From positions 8,978-72,977 of the forward strand of contig NW_019776115.1 of assembly GCF_001039355.2 (NCBI RefSeq): a stretch of 64,000 nucleotides of DNA, written 5' to 3'. Position 1 is the stretch's first letter, and every line of letters begins with the position of its first letter. The DNA comes from Lingula anatina (lineage: Eukaryota > Brachiopoda > Lingulata > Lingulida > Lingulidae). Under the pieces are notes generated by a model that worked only from the letters and a program-made list of their open reading frames with translations, was not told the DNA's origin and did no database searches. Below, piece by piece: positions 10,390 through 22,734 of the stretch. The position numbers and the translations under genes are program-made.

Positions 10390-13300
10390 TAATTTTAAAA
10401 AATCTGAACAGTGATCATTGTATATATCATAATAACTGTGCCTTTGAAAAACTAGTCGTATTCAAGTGTGATTAAAAAAATCTTCCACATAACTGCAATA
10501 ACTTTCGTGAGTTAGTTTTAACAAAAATATGTTGTATTGCTCATTTCGGTTGTTTATATACAATTTTTTGGTGGCTGTAAATATACCTACAGCAGGATAT
10601 TACGCTAAAGATGTTGACGGATCAGCTATATTTAAGATTAGACTTAACACACATATCTGAATCTCTTAAAGTCGGTATGTTTATAAAGTAGGCCCTACAT
10701 GTAGACATTTGCTCCAGTTTTATTAAGGATAGAGCTATATATTTTGTTTATAGATAAAAACTCATTTTTACTTTAAATGTTTTTAGCATTTCCCATGCTA
10801 GATATGATTTGATCGGTGCTCAGTATCATTCTTTGTTTCCTCATTTACTTTGCTGTACAATAACCTGTCCTTGAACGCTTGTTAATTATTTTCTTCTGCA
10901 ATCCAAATGTGTAACTTTATTGCTACTACATGTATGTTCAAAGTGTGTCTTTTATTTGGGTTTGTTGATAATGTCATTGATTTTCTTTCTCTATATACAT
11001 TGCGGTAGAACAATGGGGAAGAATGAAACTGGATAACTGCACATAAATATGGTTTAACAACAATTCATGGTTAAAGGAAAAAACTTACAAGAATATTTTT
11101 ATGAATTAAACCATACCTCCTTCCTATTGTTTTTGCATATATATACGCAGTTTATGTGTCAACAAACGACCCTTTTTTTACTGTTTTTTCCAAAGTGTCC
11201 TTCGCTCAACTACTGTGGTGCCAACTACCCTATGTGGATGCTAGGAGATCATCCTACAGCGGCTGAAGGAATAGTGAAACACACACTTTGCACCAGATAC
11301 TCCTCCAGCTACTGCTGCACCACTCCTAGTGAGTACTCTTATTTTAAGGGAGACGTCATCTACGTGAAGAAATGTCCAGGTGGATATTATGTGTACAGGA
11401 TACCTAATCTAAAACACTGGGGTGGCAGAGCTGTATGCTCAGGTAAGTTTAAAATATGCAAAAACGAATTACCCTAAGTTTATGATTGACATGTGATACG
11501 AGCGGGACGTGACACGAACTAAAGCGCTCGCGTGTGCTTGACTAGAATTGTTTGTGCATGCCCGGTGTAACGAAACTGAGGGTCCGTGTAACATATAGTT
11601 ATAATGGCTAGGGTTAGTCTGATCTAAGTGGGTCAAAATCTAGGGCAAGTCTCACCTGTACAAATGAATGGGAAGCGGACTCTGTTATGGGGGACTCTCT
11701 GTCACGTTACAATATATTTCCTGTTTCAGTGAGAGACAGCAGTGACCCGTGCCTGGACAGTAACTGTAAATACGGCTGTGTTAACAACAATGGGAATTCT
11801 AAGTGCACCTGTCCACCTGATATGGTCAAGTCTGGGGACAATTGTGGTCAGTTTTGTTTACCCCTGTTTTTGAGGGTGGCTTTAAACGCACATAAAACAA
11901 ACGGCCGACATCTGATAGCTCTTACGTAAGTTATGGCAATTCGGTAAAACATTTCTTTATTCTGCTAAAGGGTGTTGCCTTTGGCACATAGAAGGCAGAA
12001 ACGAATTTGACTAAACTCGTAACATAAGCTAAACATCACACACACACACACACACACACACATATTCCGCTACCTGTGTTATCTGTCTGAAATGCTGTAT
12101 TCACAAATAAATGTTTTGTCTAGTGTTACCATGCCAAGTTAACAACCCTGGCTGCAGTCATAAATGCGTCAACCATGCTGATGGTACAACTAGCTGTCAC
12201 TGTCCATTTTACCTGACCCTGGACGCAGACAAAAAAACGTGCAGTGAGTAGAAAGATACAGATAAAATTACCATAGCTTATATTACACAGTACATGATGG
12301 ACTATGAAATGTACCATGATATAGCCAGTCAGGGGCGGATTTAAGCCGTCTTCTGGGTCTTCCAGAAGACGGTCAGATTTTCAAGTTTACACTAAATGGT
12401 ATCTATCTTTTTCTGTCGGAAGACGGTCAAAAATGGAGGATGGATCCACAAAGATAATTTGGAAGACTATCAGAAAATATCTCTGGATCCGCCCCTGGCA
12501 GTGGTGTAAAATGTTTTTAAAAAATCCCCGTTCCCATTACTGTAGCTTGACATGCACGGCATAGGTATTTTGTGTGTGTGTTGATTCATGCGTCTATCAC
12601 GTATTTTCAGTAAGTAAGTGCCAGACCAACAATGGCGGTTGCAGTGATTATTGTCACGAAGACGGACAAGGCGATGTCGCCTGTAGTTGTCCGGCAAATC
12701 TGGTACTCGCCACAGACAGGAAAACATGCAGTAAGGATGTTCACATATTTTCCAAATATAATTCTTTCAAGTTGCTATTAGTCTTTCAGCAATTTAAAAT
12801 TGTGTGTTAAATTGTGTGTTAAATTTTACTTATCAGCTCTTGTTTCATATACATATTGTAAAACATAATTCTCAATTTAGTCACTGTTTTTATTATTCTA
12901 ACAATTCGTTTTGATACATGGATAAAATGGAAAAAAATTTAATCTACCAAAAGTTTTGATTCCTCTCTCCAGAAACCTCTTGCTCTATCAACAATGGTGA
13001 CTGCAGTCACGTGTGCAATGACACTGACAAAGGTGTTGTCTGCTATTGCCCTCCCAATTTAGAAATGGGACATGATATGAAAACATGTGGTAGGCCCTAC
13101 GACAGTTTTTTTTTTTAATGTAGTGATAAACAAGATTCACAGGTACAAATATTATATGAGCAGATATGGCAATAACACACTAATGATTATATGAAAAAAT
13201 GTGTTAAAGTGGCAAATTCTGAATATTTGTAGGAAAGGTTTATCATCATTTCATTGGCTTATTAAATATGTTTTCTTGACTAAAATTTTCTCTTTCCATG

Positions 13301-14714
13301 TAGAAAAACTTAATTATATAAGTTGCTGTCTGAATAATGTGTAAAATATAATCTACATTAATTTTAGACAAGGATGTGAACGAATGTCGTAACCAAACCA
13401 CACCTTGTTCCAAACACGCTGACTGTACCAATACATTCGGGAGTTACACATGTACCTGCAAACTCGGCTACTTTGGGGACGGCTTCCAATGTTTAGGTAG
13501 GATAAGATACGGAGGACGGTTTAGATATCAATTGGGCCATTTTAAAATTATTAATTTAATACGAGATATTAATTGGATTATACGATATCGAAGAAATATA
13601 GGTAAAGGGGTAACATTAAGGAATGAGAGATTTAACTGTAAGCCTATATTTATAGAATTATCTTGTTGAAAAAGGTAAAATAAATTAGGGCCTATAATTC
13701 CGATGCGTACTTTTCATTTTAACATATCAGCCATTATTTTTCTCATTCTGTATTTCAGAGGAAAAACCCACTGATCCAACAACTAAAAGGTGAGAGGAGA
13801 TCATTTTTTCAAACTGTTCTGGTATATGGCAACAATATTATACCTTGCATACCTGCAATAATCTGTGCATTCAAGCTTGCATCTGTTACATTTCTAAAGA
13901 TGACGACCCACATACAGCTTGTAAAAAGGATAGTGATGTTTGTTTAAGCCTAAGTACTGGGGTCAGTAGAAAAGCTTGAGTTACAAAGATCAATGTATTT
14001 TGGGGAAATACATAAACAACAGGTTAACTTATTTTAGTAATTGTTTATTAGTATTATTATTTTTGTATGGTCACCAGATATAATGTAAGCTGCTGTACAT
14101 TTGATTACCAAAAAGCGATATTCACTAATAATATTTACAGGTGCGAATGTCGTCTGAGGGCAGAGATAAACAGCACGGCCCCCGGTGCCATACTCTACGA
14201 GTTCCCCACCCTAATCTACGGGTTTAAAGGGGTTTGGGTACTGGAGCCCAACGCCACCGTGTCTGTCCCGATTACTGACCGCTTCCCAGATTTCTACAAA
14301 ACCCGGCCGGTGCGACGTGAACTTAAGTTACCCGATCTGTACACCTGTTTACGTGTTCTTAGAGACTGTCCTTTTGATTGCGAGATACTTGCTAAATTAA
14401 CCTTAGGAGACGAAGGACTTGCCAAGAAATTCCCGGTTAAGAACTCTGCTGGCGTCGACGTTAAAAAGTCCTTGGGGCAGATTTCTTGTGAGCGTTTCGG
14501 CAAAGATTTCCTTACCCCTGGCAAACGAGTGGTGACATTCTACAACTCCCCTCGTGAGTGTGGTAAAGAGGCGTCCACCCATGCGTTTGACCAACGGCTC
14601 TGCTGTACTAACTACAACGTTTCCGACATCGGTTCATTTAATGCTTGGAATAAGAATTGTACCGAAAGAATGAAGTTAGTTGATGTCTTGCCTAAATCTG
14701 TTGGAGCACATTGA
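9918..14714 (+). CDS. Gene B: secreted D8C / 5×EGF protein with novel C-terminal domain
   Basis: Ten exons: 9918-9978, 10171-10316, 11196-11442, 11730-11846, 12124-12243, 12611-12730, 12973-13089, 13368-13496, 13759-13789, 14141-14714. They total 1662 nt (553 aa) and every junction keeps frame. Order: signal peptide (1-20, [12 protein letters not shown]); one D8C (21-151; [25 protein letters not shown]); EGF1 ([10 protein letters not shown]); EGF2 (PCQVNNPGC); EGF3 (KCQTNNGGC); EGF4 (SCSINNGDC); calcium-binding EGF ([12 protein letters not shown], 310-352); linker [11 protein letters not shown]; ten-cysteine C-terminal domain (363-553). It matches gene A but lacks the second D8C-EGF-EGF block. 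An RPVRR basic site replaces RRKR of gene A. Intron 5 holds a small inverted-repeat element. Closest relative in the window is gene E. The exon 3 acceptor is an unusual AAAG, but frame and D8C homology support it. Confidence 0.9.
10358..10388. repeat. Poly-T tract in gene B intron 2
   Basis: About 31 consecutive T between the two D8C exons. The rest of this 879-bp intron (10317-11195) shows no recognisable feature. Confidence 0.9.
12037..12062. repeat. (CA)n microsatellite in gene B intron 4
   Basis: Thirteen CA units about 60 nt upstream of the EGF2 exon. Confidence 0.9.
12330..12497. mobile_element. hAT-like MITE in gene B intron 5
   Basis: The 168-bp segment begins CAGGGGCGGAT and ends ATCCGCCCCTG, a perfect 11-bp terminal inverted repeat. 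The same terminal sequence bounds the element at 59956-60204. Inside, 12346-12356 and 12362-12372 form a perfect 11-bp hairpin stem (CCGTCTTCTGG with CCAGAAGACGG, 5-nt loop). There is no coding capacity. Target-site duplication is unclear (flanks tagccagt and gcagtggt). hAT assignment is inference from the CAG...CTG ends and the 8-bp duplication seen around its relative. Confidence 0.75.
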
Positions 14715-15075
14715 ATTGTAGGCCTATTCCTCAGTGAAATTCGTATAGGCACTTATCGATATCTTGCGATACAAAGTTTCGTTTAATCTAGACAACAGAT
14801 ACGCAAGAGTGTAGTTATTCGGATACAGATTTATGTGCAATGAATTATTCAGTTCACTTGGAGTATTGACTGAGTGCTGTGTAAGGCTCATAGCGAAGTC
14901 TTTTAAACTTGGTAGGCTTACATTCTCGTGTACATTGGATACATTTACATACATGTAGCTCCAAATTATAACTTAGAAATGTAAACAAAATTTGAAAATA
15001 TATATCGGATAGCTAAAAATATTTACAGTGTTTGACTTATTTTAGTGTAAATCTTTAGCATCAGGTCAGGGCAGG

Positions 15076-15183
15076 TCAGGTCGCTCCCGTAGCCTCACGG
15101 CCGTTGGGGCACTTTGATGAATTCACAATTTTCCTCCATCCCTCCCGGTCCCTCGCCAGTCTGACACAAGTCGTTGCGTTTCG
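15076..15183 (-). pseudogene. 5'-truncated non-LTR retrotransposon tail (RT C-terminus)
   Basis: The minus strand encodes about 34 residues ending RDREGWRKIVNSSKCPNGRE and then ATGAT with a TGA stop. This resembles the C-terminal tail of endonuclease/reverse-transcriptase polyproteins that recur in marine invertebrate genomes. Only the last ~110 bp of coding sequence are recognisable, as expected for a dead 5'-truncated LINE insertion. The assignment rests on memory of the family, not a search. Confidence 0.5.
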
Positions 15184-16472
15184 CTTCTTTAGCATAATAT
15201 ATTTTATAAAAAGCAAGTGTCGATAGTTAATGTATTGAAATGTTTGAAAATGCCGCCTTTAGATAATTAAAAAACTGAGACGCACGACACTGCAAAGTGT
15301 TCTAAATTGCAACATATTTTCAAAAGCTTTCTTTGCGGCAAGGGGAGGAAGGTTGTTGCGCTGCTGCCCTTTCTATCTATGCAATACATTTTTTCATACA
15401 CGTTTTTTTTTCTCCTTTGTGATAATCAGACCAAAAACCAAATATATACAAACAATTTCGAGGACCAAGTGCCATGTTCTTCGAGGAAACTGTTTTCTTA
15501 TCCTCCGTGACTTGTTACATGTAAAACCACAGTAAACTTTCTGGACGCCCAGAACCCAAAGTATGTTATTACTACCCAGCTGTAAAACCACAAGACACAG
15601 TCTCTGATAAACTTATCACCTGAGACGGTTGTGGGTATCATCTATCAGCTAGTACTTGCAAAATGATAACTCTAAAGATGCCACAATAATCAAGCACCGA
15701 TCAGTACAGGCAAGGGGCAACAACGACAATTTATAATATTTGAAAAAAGGCACCAGAGCTTCCTTTGTCACCCCCTCCTCCTCTATGTAAAGTAAAACGT
15801 GTAAGTTTAATCTAACGTAACACATAGATCACACTCTCCCCGACTGTAACTTAACGAAAAATCTCTATTGCCACTCTTAAACGATTTTATATCACGCCGA
15901 TTTTTAATTTTTCCAAAAGTTTTTTAAAGATATAGGTAATCCGTCAACAATTGTCAAAAAAATGATTGACTTGAATGCAAAGCAACTGAACATTTTTTAA
16001 CCGGTTACGTACGTCAAACTTGATTGAAAGAATCGTTAATATGCTAACCTTATCATCACCTATTTTAATTATCCATTTTAAAATAAAAGTGTGATTTAAT
16101 TACGGTTTATTTTAAATCTGTAGTCAAGAATAGAACCCGTATTTATTAGATTGGTTTTCAATTTCCTTCATTCTTTATTACTTCCCTGGCCAGTGTGCAT
16201 GCATATGCGTGAACTTAAGATGAAACCTTGGAAAAAAAAAAGAGGCAAGTGGCGGTGTACGATTAATCATGACTTTTCTTCCTTCATTTATTTTTCAAAA
16301 ATCGATTTTGAACAAAAAAGGAAAATCTAAAACTACTTAATGTTTCAAAATGTGCATTATCTGTTTGCGGCACTGTTCCAGAGAGAGAGAGGAGAAAGAT
16401 TTAATGCAACTATTTTTAGTTTTAGAAATTGTGTACTCTTTTGCTTTACTGTATATTAAGAGGAGCTGTGCT

Positions 16473-16478
<6 letters not shown>

Positions 16479-16543
<65 letters not shown>
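16479..16543. repeat. Compound (TG)n(AG)n microsatellite
   Basis: About 15 TG units run directly into about 18 AG units. The long open frames reading through it (RERERE or THTHTH) are artefacts. Confidence 0.95.
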
Positions 16544-16547
<4 letters not shown>

Positions 16548-17564
16548 AAGAGAGAGGGAGATCTATACCACATATTTTTCTTCAAGTTTGTAACGTATGA
16601 GAGAAGGAAATGGGGGATAGAGAAAGAGGGGATTTAACGAGAATATTTCTTTTCAATTTCGGATGAGCAATTATTAATTTTTAGAAACAGTTGATTTGAT
16701 ATGTTAAGTGCAAATCTTAGTAACCTTGAATATACCAGAACAGTTGTTTGGCGAAGCCGCATTTAATTTTCCGAGAAATCTTCCGCAAAAACCCATCTTA
16801 AAAACATCACGAATGTGCACAAACAAGTGTCAACTTATACTGAGATAATATAACTCCTGCTCAGGAGTCTAATGATGCGAGAAACTTGGTATTTGTTCGC
16901 CCAAGATCTATTTGTCAGATTGTCGATTAATTGTAGAGAGATAAGAATATTGTTACCCGAGGACTATTTTTACCACAAATGAAAAACAAATAATGTTTAC
17001 TATAAATAGTCTTATCGGTTCAAATAAATCACTGCAATTTCTTCGGTTGGAAGACTCTTTATAAGAATTGTTTGGAGATCTGTAAGTTTAATCAAAGCTA
17101 CTTGAAGTCTTTCCAAGATGTCACTCCAATATAACAACATAATCTAAGTCACCAGTTTTGCAATTGGTCAATTTTTCTTTTGTCACGCACGGGCACTCAG
17201 ACACACACGCACAAACGCACACACACACACACACATACAACAGTAAAAAAATTGCGTTTCTTAAATTACATGCTTTTTCAATGTTGTCAGTGATTATGAA
17301 TCACTGGAAAATTTGCATTAGGTTTGATATGTTCTAATTAATTTTGCCTTAAAAATCCCTCAGACATTCTTGTTCTCTCTATCCCCGAAAGGATGCAGAA
17401 ATAATTTATATGACAGTAAATCACAATTTACAAAGTACTTACGCCTTGCTCTCAGTAACACAGTTACCAGGCACTTACCGCTATTAATTTACATTATCCT
17501 TGGTTTGACTAATGACCACTGTTGTTGCTAACACTAAATTATTATCCCATCTCTTTTTCTTTCT

Positions 17565-17595
17565 CTCTCTCCCCCTCTCTCCCTTCCCCCCTCCC

Positions 17596-17627
<32 letters not shown>

Positions 17628-17632
17628 ACACT
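17565..17632. repeat. Pyrimidine tract plus (CA)n microsatellite
   Basis: A CT-rich tract followed by about 18 CA units (17595-17632). Confidence 0.9.
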
Positions 17633-17982
17633 CACCCGGTAAGACACCAGTGATACACAAATACACGCAAAGGCACGTGAACAAGCAGACACAGAACGGG
17701 TTAGATTTGTACATCCCACAATTTCGGAAGCGGGATTTAATTGTTTACTTATGATATTTATATCTACAAAGATTGCATTTATTCATACTAATCGCGTTTT
17801 ATTTATTGTGAGGTTTGTCTAGTATAGGCTAGTATAACGACACGCCTTTGAACGTTATTTTTACGATTTTCTTAATCCTCTAGAAGGGCCACAGATTGAC
17901 TTTCACTAGATATTCACAGATATGTCTTTGGATAATTTTTCAATTTTTCAGTGCAGTCCAGCAATTTTTGCATGGAATAAAA

Positions 17983-18460
17983 CAGGCCGTAGCCAGGGGT
18001 TTCAAACCAGTCGCCCTTTTTGCCAGTAAAAGGTCTGCTCTGGATAAAATTTGATCTAGATACCGGGAGGGGGGGGGGGNNNNNNNNNNNNNNNNNNNNN
18101 NNNNNNNNNNNNNNNNNNNNNNNNNNNNNNNNNNNNNNNNNNNNNNNNNNNNNNNNNNNNNNNNNNNNNNNNNNNNNNNNNNNNNNNNNNNNNNNNNNNN
18201 NNNNNNNNNNNNNNNNNNNNNNNNNNNNNNNNNNNNNNNNNNNNNNNNNNNNNNNNNNNNNNNNNNNNNNNNNNNNNNNNNNNNNNNNNNNNNNNNNNNN
18301 NNNNNNNNNNNNNNNNNNNNNNNNNNNNNNNNNNNNNNNNNNNNNNNNNNNNNNNNNNNNNNNNNNNNNNNNNNNNNNNNNNNNNNNNNNNNNNNNNNNN
18401 NNNNNNNNNNNNNNCCCCCCCCCCCCCGCCCCCCCTTTGAAATTGCTGGCTGCAGGTCCG
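17983..18460. mobile_element. Probable TIR element spanning assembly gap 1
   Basis: The left side reads CAGGCCGTAGCCAGGGG then TTTCAAA. The reverse complement of the right side reads GGACCTGCAGCCAG then AATTTCAAAG. These imperfect inverted ends approach a G-run on one side of the gap and a C-run on the other. The left end resembles the CAGGGCCGTAGCC terminus of the element at 48802-49277. The interior is unsequenced, so size and class are unknown. Confidence 0.4.
18080..18414. other. Assembly gap 1 (335 N)
   Basis: The run of N is bounded by a G-homopolymer on the left and a C-homopolymer on the right. Open frames spanning it are meaningless. Confidence 1.
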
Positions 18461-19822
18461 ATAAATGTCATCACCCATTTTCCCTTTATATTAGTATAGA
18501 GTACGGTTTCATCGCCTCCTCTTTTCTTCTACAGCATTTTCAATCATTTTACCCTCCTAGCTGAATACATAGCATATCTTCTTCAGGTCAATCATTTTTC
18601 CTCAATCTCTCCAAACTATCTTATATGATGACGACAGTTGATGTGCACAGCATGCTGCAGTAATTGTGATGATTAAATGAAATACAGGACACCATGTTAA
18701 TTGTATTTACTATTTTATGAACTACTTTACCTTTATCATCGGTGGAATCAGGTCTACAACTTGAGATTGCTTCTCTTCAGGCCGTCCATAATGCAGGTAT
18801 ATATTTATTTACCATATAATGAAATACATGAGCGAGTACACTGTTGTTTAAAAGCATTGGCACACCTTTGGTTTTCTAAAATTTTACATTATTTCATTTT
18901 TGGGACAATTTCCTTTGGTTTTGAGAGAAAATTATGTGGAGCTGTTTTTGGTAGTCCTCATGGCACGAGTTCCCGTCGGATAATGAATAACTGGGGAGTG
19001 TTAGGCATAAAAGAGGCGTTTTTGTTTTAAAGATCGATAACGTTTATATGTAGAATGTATCAATACAGAAAATGCGTAAAATTCATAATGTAACAGATTT
19101 CGTTAGAAGGGAACATTTTCCAGACTCTTAGAAGCGATAAATATACTGTACGGTTAAAGGTCAAGATCAGTGTAAAAAAACGTGCATTCGACGTTCCCAA
19201 AAGTGTTCACTGCCCCCATCCTCTTCCAGCTCAAGAGCTTTCTTGGAACATGTTATATAGAATGTGTCAGGTGCGACGTCACGCATTTTACCAAGGAGCA
19301 CAGGCGCAGCCTGGCGATCCAGATACGTATGTAAATGTAGGCATATCTTATGCGAATTCTGTTTTCTGTATATTCTAACAGTTTCTCTTAATGAAGAGTT
19401 ACGCATCAAGTTTCCCTCTGACACATGCCTTTACTTAAGGATAAAAATAATGATTTAAATCCAATTTGCGGCGTGAAAAAGCACTTGTTTGTTTCATGAT
19501 AAATGTACCTGCTTAAAAAAAAAACAGCTGGGCAGTCTCTAACACTCCCCACAATATCATTAACACGGAAAAACACAGGCTTGCGTTCAAAACATATTTG
19601 CTTATGTTTTATTGATATTTAACAAATATTTACATAACTATATTTACCCTGGTGACTGAGAAAAATCAGTACTAACAGTGCTCTTGATGACAAAGACAAC
19701 ATTAGATATCACCAAATACGTCCTTTATACAGTCATCTTTACACATGAAATATTTAACAACGTTGTGCAAATTTTCAATCAATCGTAAGGGCAATGTCAC
19801 CGTGGGCTTAACGGAAATTATT

Positions 19823-19845
19823 GAGAGAGAGAGAGAGAGAGAGAG
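19823..19845. repeat. (GA)n microsatellite
   Basis: About eleven GA units in the 3' flank of lectin L1. Confidence 0.9.
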
Positions 19846-20814
19846 TACACTGCAAGAGAAAGTCAGACAACGAACTTCCTTTTTATCTGCAATATGTCGT
19901 TATTTGAAACATTAAGGATATTCTTGTTGTGGCAGAGGTCAATTGAATGGTGACATGCATGTACATTTTCATCTCTAAAGATTTGTTTTACCACTAAAAA
20001 CTGTCTTAAAGCCTCATTCACAACAAACATTAGAATATTTACATGTTAACAAAAATTCTATTAAGAATACAGATAGCATCAATATCTAGTAGAACAGAAA
20101 ATTCCTTAAAACGTTTGTCTATATCTTCACATTTGTTCTCAAAGTTCATTTTGTTCCAATCAATCTAGATGGCAAAATTTCAATTGGGGGTATTTTTTTG
20201 CCAAAATATCATCACAACAAAATCAAAATAATTCAGCTGTAGGCTTGGTTTAAGTAAGCCTAACTCTGAAATAATAATTAGTGATTGTTTCCACGCCTAT
20301 CTTGTATAAAATGTCATAAATCTTTGCCCCAATGTTCAGCGCCAACGTCTTAATTTTTAAATCTACTTACGTGCTCACTTTTGGACACCGACCTTGGCTT
20401 GGTGAAGTTTAGTTGACATATATTGGGATATGAAAATGATGAAACTGGTCGGATGGAAGTGCAAGTTTAATATGTAATGGATATTTTAGCCTTATTTGCC
20501 AATAAAAAATAGGTCCAAACATGTGCTGTTTTCATGAAAAGACATATGGGTCCAGAACTGATCCTTCGGTATTATGCTGTATGTGATATAGTACAAACAC
20601 AAACATAAATTAATGGCACTTAAAAAAATCTTAGCAAAATTGGCGTTGCTTATGTCCACACACAAGCATAGAACATGTTCTACCCCCTTAAATATTTTGT
20701 GCATCATATTGCAATATTATACAAAAGGTTTGCTTCAGACGTAGAGATATAGGTTTGGAATAATATCGTGCTCTATCTGAGCTATAAAGCATACAGTATA
20801 TCTATTGCATGTAT

Positions 20815-22120
20815 TTATTGGCAGGACGAAGAATAGAATTTACAGACAAAATCAAACACGTCACTGCACATAACATCATACCATTGCCCATGGGTTGACT
20901 CATCTTCATTCAGTCTTACTGCAAGGACCAGGCAGTTGCCATAGCCAGTGGGGTTGGACGGGGCCCAGTCCGCGTACGTCACGTTCGTACCAGTGTGGTT
21001 CCATATGTAATGACCATCTGTCAAGTGACGAGTTCCGTCAATCCAAAAATGCGCTGTAATAGATTGTTATACTGATAAACAGGGGAATTTGAGTCATTCG
21101 CTTATAGTGTGTGTGTGTGTGTGTGTGTTTTCACTGTTGCCCAAAGTGGTAAGTGATTCATTAGTTTTTTCCAGTATTTTTAATCTTCCCGTTATGTTAT
21201 CAAAATTATCATTTATCATGTTTTGAAAGTTTAAAACAATGGAGCAATGTATGTAGTAGTGAAGCTAAATCTATGTGTAAGTGAATGAACATTAATTTGT
21301 GATAATATGGGCATTTACTTCCTCCACTCCTATATACATGAGTTACAACCAAGGCGTTCTCTTCTGCCGATCCAATGGTCGTTAGGAAGACACCTGGGCC
21401 CAACGATTGACAGTAGTCATTGGCGTCTGTCCATGCCTTGTTAGTCCCGTGCAAATACCAATGGTTTCCAAGTTGTACGAAGCCGTCAGGGACTGTTTTA
21501 AACGAAAATATACATTTATAGAGACATTAAGATAGTTTTCTTTTCAAGTTCTTGGATTAACGCAACCCAGTCGTAGAAAAAAAATGAACTTGTCATGATT
21601 TATTTTTAATCTGAGGCGTACCGCGCATTTTGCAAAATGATAGTGAGCTACTGAAACGTGACCAATTTTTTTTTTACTTTGGTAAAGAATCATTCCTAAG
21701 GAATTTCCGACTTTAAAGTTTACTTTTGTTGCTTTCCACCATTAGATTAATTAATTCAATACATTGACAGGGCTATTTGCTAAAATGCCTTCAAAAATTA
21801 CCGCCCTAAAGAACTCTCCGCGCCCCTAGCTTGTTCTATAGCATTTATCCTATAGGGCATTTTCTTCCAATCATAGATTTGCAGATTTGCACATACATAG
21901 AAATAATAAGGAACCGACTGTTTTGGTATGAGTTACCTTTTTCCCAGGGAATCTACAACACGTTTGTTGTCAGTACATTTGTTAGTAGGGCCTACTTGCA
22001 ACTGATATTTCTTGTTTGAAAATTCATTTTTATACGTGATATTGCTGCACTTACCAGTTAAATTTAGCTGACTGCAAAAATTGGTTTCATTCCTAGCAGG
22101 AACCTGAAAAAAACATATTA

Positions 22121-22162
<42 letters not shown>

Positions 22163-22734
22163 GTAAATGCACTCGTTAATCTGCTGAAATAAGAGCTATA
22201 TTTTCTACGTCAGATTACTTCATGCGTCTTAATTTTTCCAGATTAAAAAACATCTTAAAAAAGAACTCAAGAACATTAAAATTAAGCAATTGGACTTTGG
22301 GTGCAGAATTTTATTTTGGACGTATAAAAAATAAAGTTTGGTTTCAAATACAAGTAAGCTTAATGCTGTCAAAATTCGTGCACTGATTAATAAAAACTTA
22401 CCATTTTAAGGTGCTGAAATCCCTCCCGATAAATAAGTTTATCTGGCACCGCTATTTCACTATTCAGCTCACACATCCACGATCCACTTATCTTCCCTAA
22501 GTTCACAGACACACACCTTGGGTCATTAAGACAAAAAACGGTGCATTCCAATTTGGAGCGAACCTTGTGACTGCTCATGAGAGAACCATTGAGGGCGAGG
22601 TTGACGTTTACAGATCCCTCCACGCTCTGCTCTGTTTGAAACGTAGCACTGGGCAAACTGTTTGCTTGTCCGTACGAGAGCCAGGACAGCAAAACGATGT
22701 AAACTGACCAGCGGCGACTGTAGTGGTTGTCCAT
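20815..22734 (-). CDS. Lectin L1: secreted PAN/apple + C-type lectin protein
   Basis: Four exons (minus strand): 22734-22402 (333 nt), 22103-22055 (49), 21492-21319 (174), 21053-20815 (239); 264 aa, no frame break. Residues 1 to ~24 are a signal peptide (SVYIVLLSWLSYGQA). About 45-110 form a PAN/apple-like domain (KLECTVFCLNDPRCVSVNL ending at LKM). Exon 2 adds a linker with glycosylation sequons (NET, NLT). Exons 3-4 are a CTLD: HWYLHGTNKAWTDANDYC, EENALVV, WAPSNPTGYGNCL, WYDVMC, FVCK. The four canonical disulphide cysteines are present. The sugar-specifying EPN/QPD tripeptide and the WND motif are not, so calcium-dependent sugar binding is doubtful. Its loop is three nucleotides longer in frame (one residue) than in L3/L4. 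First (3'-most) member of the tandem array; (TG)n in intron 3, (TA)n in intron 1. Confidence 0.9.
21107..21128. repeat. (TG)n in L1 intron 3
   Basis: Eleven TG units just upstream of the last CTLD exon. An equivalent TG repeat sits at the same place in L2, L3 and L4, so it pre-dates the duplications. Confidence 0.9.
22124..22159. repeat. (TA)n in L1 intron 1
   Basis: About 18 TA units immediately upstream of the small linker exon; not found in the other three lectins. Confidence 0.9.

Larger units (their letters stand above)
14715..20814. other. Non-coding interval between gene B and lectin L1
   Basis: Six kilobases without a supportable exon. Contents: a retrotransposon 3' coding tail (15076-15183), purine/pyrimidine microsatellites (16479-16543, 17565-17632, 19823-19845), an assembly gap (18080-18414) probably inside a transposon, and from about 19.65 kb to L1 a diverged copy of the block that recurs between the lectin genes (recognisable by AAAGTCAGACAAC near 19859). 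Confidence 0.6.

Noticed and set aside
14294..14594. Minus-strand open frames inside the last exon of gene B (also 50817-51177 in E)
   Set aside because: Shadows of the well-supported plus-strand C-terminal domain; conserved only because the coding strand is.
16337..16637. RERERE / THTHTH open frames
   Set aside because: Translation of a TG/AG microsatellite; the same applies near 17.5, 36.2 and 56.9 kb.
17914..18499. Long open frames of 140-186 codons on both strands
   Set aside because: They are open only because they run through 335 N of an assembly gap.
20812..20817. AATAAA overlapping the stop codon of L1 (and of L2 near 25277)
   Set aside because: The hexamer arises from CAA TAA A; L3 and L4 have GATAAA and AGTAAA, so it is not a conserved poly(A) signal.
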